Positions 13,753 through 19,353 of a stretch of DNA of 19,353 nt are shown here, piece after piece (position 1 is the first letter of the stretch; the number at the start of each line of letters is the position of its first letter). The notes under the pieces are model-generated. The model made no database searches, was not told where the DNA came from, and was given only the letters and a program-made list of their open reading frames with translations. The stretch lies in contig NZ_CALHII010000063.1 of NCBI RefSeq assembly GCF_938030815.1, forward strand, positions 1 through 19,353, read 5' to 3'. Both the position numbers and the translations under genes were made by a program. This DNA comes from an uncultured Campylobacter sp. Lineage in GTDB: Bacteria; Campylobacterota; Campylobacteria; Campylobacterales; Campylobacteraceae.

Positions 13753-14199
13753 TTACTCTTTAAATTTTGAAATTTCATCCGCGAGCTTATCTAGGCTCTC
13801 GTCGCTTACGTTGGTTAAAAGCCCGCTCATCAGGCTGTTTTTGATCTTACCCGCCTTATAATCTTTAAGGCTTGCTAAAATTTGATCCTTGCTCTTGCCG
13901 CCGATCGGCGGAGCGATCTTGCCGCGTCCGTCATCGCCGTGGCAGGGCGCGCAGCTTACCAGATAGGAGCTGCTAACCTTGAAATCGCGCTCTTTGACGC
14001 TCTGCTGCAAAATTTTAATATTTTTCACGTCCTTATCGTCGATGAGATCAACGCTTTTGCTCTGCGGCGCGGGCTTTGCTTGCACCTGCGGCTTGACTTC
14101 TTGCTGCGGCGCGCTAGAATCGTCCGAACTAGCCATAAAGATCATCAGCGCGATCAGTGCTACACCCAAAATCAAAGCTAAAATTTTGCCCGGTTTCAT
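13753..14199 (-). CDS. nosC2: NosC2, small membrane-anchored cytochrome c, 148 aa
   Basis: Monohaem cytochrome c that carries electrons in the nos branch of the quinol-to-NosZ path. An uncleaved N-terminal hydrophobic anchor spans residues 6-23. A Pro/Gln/Lys-rich linker (30-50) is followed by a haem-binding CAPCH at 83-87. The likely axial Met lies in the LMSGLL segment. ATG at 14199 follows AAGGAGCAGA and overlaps the nosC1 stop by four bases. Paralogous to nosC1, which has the same domain layout. Naming follows the epsilonproteobacterial nos cluster described in Wolinella succinogenes. Confidence 0.92.
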   Translation of the reverse strand: MKPGKILALILGVALIALMIFMASSDDSSAPQQEVKPQVQAKPAPQSKSVDLIDDKDVKNIKILQQSVKERDFKVSSSYLVSCAPCHGDDGRGKIAPPIGGKSKDQILASLKDYKAGKIKNSLMSGLLTNVSDESLDKLADEISKFKE

Positions 14200-14828
14200 T
14201 TCTGCTCCTTAAATTGTTTGTTGAACTCGTAAATTTCTTTCGCCATCGTCTCTATCTGCTGCTCGCTCATGCCCTCGACGAGCTGCACCATAAGCGGGTT
14301 AGGCTTTTCTTTAAATTTATACTTTTTAATCATATCCACGATCTGCGCGTCGGTTTTATCTAGAAGCGATGGGCCTATGATGCCGTTGGCGTAGTCGTCG
14401 TGGCACGCCGAGCAGCGCAGGATAAAATCGTGCCCAAGGCGCTTTTTCATCAGGTCGAAATTTAGCTTTTCATATTGATTTTTGATGCTCGAATACGCCA
14501 CGATATTTTTGGTCGTTTCGTTTACATCGCCGTTTAGATTAAAATTTACCTTTCGCTCGCCGTAAAAATCGTAGCTTACGAACTTATCGTCCTTCTTGGG
14601 CGCTTCGCCGCTTTTAACGCTGATGCGAGGCTTGGCAGTATGATTTTGTTCTACGCTCTGCGGCGTAGAATTTGAACTCGCAGAGCCTTGCCTTGCGGAG
14701 TTTTGCGAGACGGAATTTTGCCCTGCGGAGCTTGTCGCGGCGGAGCTTGAATTGCCGTCATCTCCGCAGCCGCACAGCAAAAGCGCCGCAGCTAGCGAGC
14801 AGAAGTAGAATTTAATAGAGTTTTTCAT
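14196..14828 (-). CDS. nosC1: NosC1, lipoprotein cytochrome c, 210 aa
   Basis: Monohaem cytochrome c of the nos electron path. The signal ends in a LLCGC lipobox (lipidated Cys21 most likely), so it is an anchored periplasmic protein. Residues 25-63 are a low-complexity Ser/Asn/Gln/Ala linker (ATSSAGQNSVSQNSARQG) whose DNA carries the GCGGAATTTT-type word. Haem motif CSACH is at 139-143, and the likely axial Met lies in the NPLMVQLVEGM stretch. It overlaps nosG and nosC2 by four bases each. At 210 residues it is longer than NosC2 because of the linker and an extra 60-residue segment before the haem. Confidence 0.92.
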   Translation of the reverse strand: MKNSIKFYFCSLAAALLLCGCGDDGNSSSAATSSAGQNSVSQNSARQGSASSNSTPQSVEQNHTAKPRISVKSGEAPKKDDKFVSYDFYGERKVNFNLNGDVNETTKNIVAYSSIKNQYEKLNFDLMKKRLGHDFILRCSACHDDYANGIIGPSLLDKTDAQIVDMIKKYKFKEKPNPLMVQLVEGMSEQQIETMAKEIYEFNKQFKEQK

Positions 14829-15628
14829 TGTTTTCCTTCATAGATTGATTTGTAATCCGCCCGCGGGATTATCTCGATGATACGCGCCGGGCAGAGCTCT
14901 GCGCACGCGCCGCAGCCGACGCAAGCGCTGCGGATCTGCGGGGCGAAATGCTTGCCTGCTTCTATCATCGCGATAGCATCGAGCGGCTGCGGGTAAGGAC
15001 ACAGCGACGCGCATAGATCGCAGGGTTTGCCCTCTTTCGCCGCCAGCGCGGAGTTTAGCTCGCGTTCCTGCTCGGTCTTAGCGGGCTTTAGGCGCAGATC
15101 GTCCGGTTTTAAAACCTGCCCGCGATACGCCAAACAGGCATTTAAATTTTCAATCACGGCGATACCCATTTTGACCTTTTTAGGCTCGTTCGTCTCGTGG
15201 CTGAGCGCGCCGCTTGGACAGGCGAGCACGCAAGGAAGCGCACCGCAAAGATAGCAGCCTCGCTCTTTGGCGTCGATGACCGGGGTACCGATGTCAAAAA
15301 GATGCGTGATATCAAGCAGATAGATGCTGTGATAGGGGCAGACCTGCACGCATTGACCGCACTTGATACAGCTAGAGCGGAAGCCTCGTTCCGCTAGCGC
15401 TCCTGGCGGACGCAGATATAAAGAGGCGGAATCCCCGCTAGAATTTTGTTTTATAGAATTCGGCGCTGGATTTTGTCCTGTGGAATTTACGGAATTTTGC
15501 TCGTTTAAATTTTGCACTTCACTGCCCGCGGAATTGGTAGAATTTCCATCCGCAAACAAGCTCGCTGCCCCTAGCGTCCCAAGCGCTCCGCCGAGTAGTT
15601 TTATCGCTTCGCGTCTATTCTTTATCAT
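14825..15628 (-). CDS. nosG: NosG, NapG-like periplasmic ferredoxin, 267 aa
   Basis: Partner of NosH in the proposed quinol dehydrogenase module. The N-terminus (NRREAIKLLGG) is a twin-arginine-type signal, consistent with export of a folded Fe-S protein. A 40-residue Asn/Ser/Gln-rich linker follows (about 28-69). Four cysteine clusters then appear: 87, 90, 93, 97; 125, 128, 133, 137; 203, 206, 210 (CDLCASLCPY, fourth ligand not in the standard place); and 236, 239, 242, 246. ATG at 15628 overlaps the nosD stop; GGATGAGG precedes it. It overlaps nosC1 at the other end. Compared with NapG, the linker is the unusual part. Confidence 0.93.
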   Translation of the reverse strand: MIKNRREAIKLLGGALGTLGAASLFADGNSTNSAGSEVQNLNEQNSVNSTGQNPAPNSIKQNSSGDSASLYLRPPGALAERGFRSSCIKCGQCVQVCPYHSIYLLDITHLFDIGTPVIDAKERGCYLCGALPCVLACPSGALSHETNEPKKVKMGIAVIENLNACLAYRGQVLKPDDLRLKPAKTEQERELNSALAAKEGKPCDLCASLCPYPQPLDAIAMIEAGKHFAPQIRSACVGCGACAELCPARIIEIIPRADYKSIYEGKQ

Positions 15629-16830
15629 TGCCTCATCCTAGGTTTTGGATCTTTTAGCAGTAGCTCAGGCTCTGAAAACGGAGCTAGCTTGGAGATGAAA
15701 TTTAAAAGCGCGATCCCGCTGGAGCCGTAAAAAAACCGCACATTCGGTTTATACGCCCAAAGCCTATCCGCGTAGGCGTATGAGCTGTAGCTAACGTCGC
15801 CGTAACCGTCGCCGTCGCGGTCAAATCCGTCGTAATCGTCGAAGTAGTTGCCACTCCATTCGTTTTGCAAGAGCTTGGATTGGGGCGTATCGTTCAGTAC
15901 GATCTCCATATTGCCTTTAAATTTATTGTTTTTAAATACGCTTTTTAGCTGCGTGGCGTGGAATTGCACGCCGATGCTGTTGTATTCGATATCGTTGTTT
16001 TCAAAAACGTTAAGTGAGCCCGGTTGATAGGGGGATTGATCCAGATAAAATCCGCGGGCATTGTAAACGACTTTATTATCCGTAACCCTGAAATTTGAGC
16101 TATCCTTCATACCTATGCCTACGCCGTAAGCGCCGTCTGCATTGCGCACGACGTTGCGTCTGGCGATATTATCGCTTGAAAACATAAAAAATAATCCCAC
16201 GCTATTGCCGTCGTAGTAGTTATCCTCCACGACGTTGTGCCCGGAGTTCATAAAGTGCAGCGAATAGCGACAGCTGTGGCCTTTGTTGCCCGCAACGAGA
16301 TTGCCGTTTGAGAAGTAAAAAACGGTGTCGCGGACGTTGTGGACGTCGTTATTTAAAATTTTATTGACATTGGAGTACCAAAGCTTGATGCCGTCGCCTT
16401 TAAAACTCGTGCGGTAGGTATTGCTTGAAATTTCGTTGCCCTCGATCGTTACGTCGTTTGCCTTGCTTAGCACGACGCCGTAGAGCACGTCTTTGATGAG
16501 ATTATTTTTTATGATTACGCTGTTTACGTCGCTTACGTTGATGCCCGCATCCTCGCTAAGATGTTCGAAGCCTCCGTTTTGAATTGTTAAATTCTTGATT
16601 GTAACATGCGGAGAGCGGACGCGGATGACCGTTGCGTTGCGATCGCCTATGATCACGGCGGAGCGGTCTAGTCCGTCGATAGTAAGGGGTTTATCGATTA
16701 AAATATTGCCGTGGTACTCGCCCGCGGCTAGTTCTATAATATCGCCCGCTTTTGCGCTATCGATCGCGTCTTGAAGCTCGCCCGCGCCTAAGCTTAGCGC
16801 GAGCGAGAATGCTAGAAGCAAAAGCCTCAT
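15625..16830 (-). CDS. nosD: NosD, periplasmic beta-helix copper-site assembly protein, 401 aa
   Basis: Periplasmic component of the NosDFY complex that assembles the CuZ centre. Residues 1-17 are a cleavable signal. The rest is a right-handed beta-helix of CASH type with repeating turns such as NNLIKDVLYGVVLSKAND, GNEISSNTYRT and NNDVHNVRDTVFYFSN. Length and repeats match NosD. ATG at 16830 overlaps the nosB stop by four bases (ATGA), and the stop overlaps the nosG start. The C-terminal third holds the DDYDGFDRDGDGYGD acidic stretch (near 338-352), resembling a calcium-binding loop and common in this family. Confidence 0.95.
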   Translation of the reverse strand: MRLLLLAFSLALSLGAGELQDAIDSAKAGDIIELAAGEYHGNILIDKPLTIDGLDRSAVIIGDRNATVIRVRSPHVTIKNLTIQNGGFEHLSEDAGINVSDVNSVIIKNNLIKDVLYGVVLSKANDVTIEGNEISSNTYRTSFKGDGIKLWYSNVNKILNNDVHNVRDTVFYFSNGNLVAGNKGHSCRYSLHFMNSGHNVVEDNYYDGNSVGLFFMFSSDNIARRNVVRNADGAYGVGIGMKDSSNFRVTDNKVVYNARGFYLDQSPYQPGSLNVFENNDIEYNSIGVQFHATQLKSVFKNNKFKGNMEIVLNDTPQSKLLQNEWSGNYFDDYDGFDRDGDGYGDVSYSSYAYADRLWAYKPNVRFFYGSSGIALLNFISKLAPFSEPELLLKDPKPRMRQ

Positions 16831-17603
16831 CTATGCTCTCGTAGGAATTTTTTCTTAGATAGTAGAGCTAACGCCGATAGCAGCGACAGGGCTAGCATCA
16901 GCCAAAAGCCAAGAGCCGGATATGAATGGGTAGTAAAATGCGCCACGCTGCCGTCGCCAAATGCTGTAGGCATAAAAGGCTTTATTTTAAACGCGCCCCA
17001 GTCTTGCAGGTTGTGCCCGAACCAATACAGCCAACCCACGTAGCAGCCGATGAAAATAAGCGGCGCAATGATCGGCAAGATCATAAGCAGAGTCTGCCCC
17101 TTGCCGTCGTAGTATAAAAACGCGAGCATTCCTATCGTCGCAATTATGAGATAATATGGCGATAGCGAGTGCTCGAGCGTGCCGCCGCGCCAGACGGGAT
17201 ACATGCCGATATAGTGATTTAGGGTATTCATCTCGCCGACATCGCCGCTAAAGCCGTCAACGTGGACGTAAAGTGGAATTCCATCGGGGAAAGCCTCTTT
17301 TGGATAGTTCGGCGCTTCAAGTGAAATTTTCCACACCGGTATGCTAGGTACGCCCACTTCAAATTTATGCTCCAGCATCGCGCCTAGATCGTTTTTAACA
17401 TCACTAGGAATTAGGTGATTTTTATACGATGCTTTCGTATAAAAATTCCATATCGGTGCGGAGTATGCGGGCAGCTGCGAGACGCTGCTAACCTGCCCCG
17501 ATACGATTTTGCCTTGGACTTTAAAAAATCCGAGCGTAGGGATGGTAAAAGCGACCGTCATAATAAGCAGCGCTAAAATCGCGTAAATTTTATATTTTGG
17601 CAT
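16827..17603 (-). CDS. nosB: NosB, membrane protein of the epsilonproteobacterial nos cluster, 258 aa
   Basis: I start this at ATG 17603 because GGAGATGAA precedes it. A longer frame opens at 17669 inside the end of nosZ, but has no ribosome binding site and its first 22 residues are only the intergenic hairpin read in frame. From the chosen start there are about four membrane segments: residues 5-28, and 140-156, 165-190 and 230-250 near the C-terminus, with a periplasmic domain between the first and second. NosB is found after nosZ in epsilonproteobacteria and some other clade II nos clusters; its biochemical role is not established. It overlaps nosD by four bases. Confidence 0.88.
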   Translation of the reverse strand: MPKYKIYAILALLIMTVAFTIPTLGFFKVQGKIVSGQVSSVSQLPAYSAPIWNFYTKASYKNHLIPSDVKNDLGAMLEHKFEVGVPSIPVWKISLEAPNYPKEAFPDGIPLYVHVDGFSGDVGEMNTLNHYIGMYPVWRGGTLEHSLSPYYLIIATIGMLAFLYYDGKGQTLLMILPIIAPLIFIGCYVGWLYWFGHNLQDWGAFKIKPFMPTAFGDGSVAHFTTHSYPALGFWLMLALSLLSALALLSKKKFLREHR

Positions 17604-17618
17604 TTCATCTCCTTTAAA

Positions 17619-17641
17619 TTCTCCCCCCTTGCGGGGGAGAG
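17619..17641 (-). promoter_or_regulatory. GC-rich hairpin between nosZ and nosB
   Basis: CTCCCCC (17621-17627) and GGGGGAG (17633-17639) make a 7-bp GC stem, extendable by a T-A and a G-U pair, around a 5-base loop. It lies 8 to 10 bases past the nosZ stop and just before the nosB ribosome binding site. It has no U-tract in the minus strand. It may protect the nosZ mRNA 3' end or partly end transcription, keeping nosZ above nosB-downstream genes. Confidence 0.6.
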
Positions 17642-17646
17642 TAGGG

Positions 17647-19353
17647 TTAGTTAAGACCCGCGTTCTCATCGACCCATTTTAGGTATTCGATGATATCTTT
17701 GATCTCTTCGTCTTTCATATGCTGATTTGGCATGCGAAGGTTGAAGTAATTTATCATTGCCTTAACGTAGTCGTCTTCGTAGAATTTAGCAGGGTCTTTG
17801 ATGAAATCGGCTACCCATTTCTCGCCGTTTTCATGGCGAAGTAGGACGCCCGTTAGATCAGGACCCGAGCTTACTTGACCGATGACGTGGCAGCCGTTGC
17901 AGCCTCCGCGCAGGTAAGCCTTTTCGCCGTTAGACGCAGCCTCGCTCATAGGAGTGGAGAGCTCGCGGATCAGGTTATTTTTAGCGCGAAGTCCGACATC
18001 TGCGGTTTTTACTAAATACTGCCAAACTTGACCTTCCCAAAGTATCGCGCCATTCATATCGCCGGCTTTTACCGCGGCGTCTGCCTTGGCTTTGGTTTCA
18101 GGAATTTTGCCGTATTGATCCAGCGCGTCATCGACTAAAGCCTTGACCTTAGGATATTTCTCGTAGTTTTTCTCTTTTAAGAATTTAACGACTGATTGGA
18201 TAACGTCGTCGGTGGCTTTATTTGTAGCTACTACCTTGTCGTATTCGGCTTTTAGAGCTTCTGGGCTAAGAGCTTTTAGCATAGAAGCTTTAGCTGAAGT
18301 GTATTTTTTATTCGGATCTTTTACGTATAGATATCCAAACATCTCAAGGTGCAACGCAGAGCAGAATTCTGTGCAGTAGAAAGGAAATACGCCCTCTTTA
18401 TCTGCGATGAAATTTACGCTCGCAGTCTTGCCCGGCTCAAGCGACATATGCAGATCGTAATCATCAACCGTAAAGCCGTGAGTTTCATCCTCGGCACGCT
18501 CTAAATTTGTCATATAGATCGTTACGTTATCGTCCTTATTAACCTCGATGTGCTCAGGATTAATATGGCTGCGGATCGCTGTAGCATAGACTTTTACGTT
18601 TTTGCCGTCGCGCTCGATGCGCTCCTGACCTGCTAGCGTCATAGCAGGGTGCTGCTTGCCGGTACGAGAGTTTGTTCCCATAGTATAGGTAGGTTTCGTA
18701 TGAAGCTTACTGGCTGCGATAGAAACTACGTCGTGCGGCTCGCCAAGACCGATAGGAAGATCGTAAAGCATCTCCATTTTAGGTCCTGTAATGTCGATCA
18801 GCTGGTGATTTTGCGGATGAAGCGGTCCGATAGGATTAAATCTATCGATCGAAAGCTTATCCAGTGCGATTACGTATTTGCCGACAGGCTTTGAGGATTT
18901 GCCCTCCATAGAATCAAGGTGTCCGATATTGTAGTGGACGTTGATCCTATCCAAAACCTTTAGCGTCTTGTAGTTCCATTTTACGATCTGGCTATCAACG
19001 TAAAGCGATGTATAGATTACGCCATCTTGCGAATCGAAGGTATTATGCAAAGGTCCAAGACCAAGCTCTGCTTGTCCGTGAAGCGTCTTTTGCATATCTA
19101 GGATCGGAATTCCGTATGGATCCTTGCCTGCGTATTCTTTCTTATCAATTAGCTCTTTAATCTTTTTGAAATCATAAACGCTGGCGTGAGTATCTAGTTT
19201 GCCGCCGATGATAATGTAGCGGCCGTCAGGGCTAACATCGACGCCGTGAGGGGATTTGGCTTCAGGGATCAAAAATAGCGCTCCCGCTTTTACAGCGGCG
19301 TCTATCGTAACGATTCTGTGTCCGTTTACAACCTTGTAGTTTTTGCTGTCTTG
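17647..19353 (-). CDS. nosZ: NosZ, nitrous-oxide reductase, clade II with C-terminal cytochrome c domain, 5' end outside window
   Basis: Reduces N2O to N2 in the periplasm, the last step of denitrification. The reading frame is open to the right edge (568 visible residues), so the signal peptide and start are missing. The beta-propeller contributes CuZ histidines in motifs such as SPHGVDVSPDGRY, GPLHNTF and GEPHDVV. The CuA site is a cupredoxin domain with His292 (THGF) and the Cys327, Cys331, His335, Met338 cluster (CTEFCSALHLEM). The last ~100 residues are a fused cytochrome c with CNGCH at 485-489 and a likely Met ligand in the LRMPNQ stretch, a hallmark of epsilonproteobacterial NosZ. nosB follows after a hairpin. 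Nothing appears broken. Confidence 0.97.
   Translation of the reverse strand, partial: QDSKNYKVVNGHRIVTIDAAVKAGALFLIPEAKSPHGVDVSPDGRYIIIGGKLDTHASVYDFKKIKELIDKKEYAGKDPYGIPILDMQKTLHGQAELGLGPLHNTFDSQDGVIYTSLYVDSQIVKWNYKTLKVLDRINVHYNIGHLDSMEGKSSKPVGKYVIALDKLSIDRFNPIGPLHPQNHQLIDITGPKMEMLYDLPIGLGEPHDVVSIAASKLHTKPTYTMGTNSRTGKQHPAMTLAGQERIERDGKNVKVYATAIRSHINPEHIEVNKDDNVTIYMTNLERAEDETHGFTVDDYDLHMSLEPGKTASVNFIADKEGVFPFYCTEFCSALHLEMFGYLYVKDPNKKYTSAKASMLKALSPEALKAEYDKVVATNKATDDVIQSVVKFLKEKNYEKYPKVKALVDDALDQYGKIPETKAKADAAVKAGDMNGAILWEGQVWQYLVKTADVGLRAKNNLIRELSTPMSEAASNGEKAYLRGGCNGCHVIGQVSSGPDLTGVLLRHENGEKWVADFIKDPAKFYEDDYVKAMINYFNLRMPNQHMKDEEIKDIIEYLKWVDENAGLN

Noticed and set aside
16827..17669. NosB start at 17669
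   Set aside because: The start is inside nosZ, has no ribosome binding site, and its first 22 residues simply read through the intergenic hairpin. ATG 17603 has GGAGATGAA before it.

Overview
The window looks like part of the chromosome of an epsilonproteobacterium, most likely a higher-GC Campylobacter such as the oral species. This rests on the gene content and order of the nitrous-oxide reductase cluster (a clade II NosZ with a fused C-terminal cytochrome c, nosB, NapG/NapH-like nosG and nosH, no nosR), on the many AAATTT-rich words, and on tightly overlapping operons. The species is an inference. Every gene I support lies on the minus strand, so transcription runs from the right edge to the left.

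Right half (19353 to about 9420): a nos cluster for respiratory reduction of N2O. It starts with a 5'-truncated nosZ at the window edge, followed by nosB, nosD, nosG, nosC1, nosC2, nosH, nosF and nosL, mostly joined by 4-base stop/start overlaps. A 653-base stretch without genes separates nosL from nosY and a second, divergent NosL-like gene. NosG/NosH plus the two small cytochromes c form the presumed quinol-to-NosZ electron path. NosD, NosF, NosY and NosL supply copper-site assembly.

Middle (9202 to 6482): a large cooS-type gene, annotated by similarity as anaerobic Ni-Fe carbon monoxide dehydrogenase. It has two striking departures: a roughly 270-residue low-complexity and histidine-rich N-terminal extension, and an aspartate in place of one of the cysteines that normally bind the C-cluster. 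Because it sits beside an N-oxide respiration cluster, it may be a hybrid-cluster, non-CODH member of the family acting on hydroxylamine or another N-oxide. That is the most interesting lead in the window. A strong hairpin follows the gene.

Left half: an orphan FecCD-type ABC permease and its ATPase (5609 to 3848) with no visible binding protein; a 718-base intergenic mosaic of small palindromes; a periplasmic DUF4139 (MuiA-like) protein; then two tandem paralogous single-pass membrane proteins of unknown function, the second cut by the left edge. Each of the two is preceded by a tiny ORF that overlaps its start. Gene-free stretches are 1429-1692, 3130-3847, 5610-6481 and 10883-11535. I saw no tRNA, rRNA, CRISPR array or transposase.
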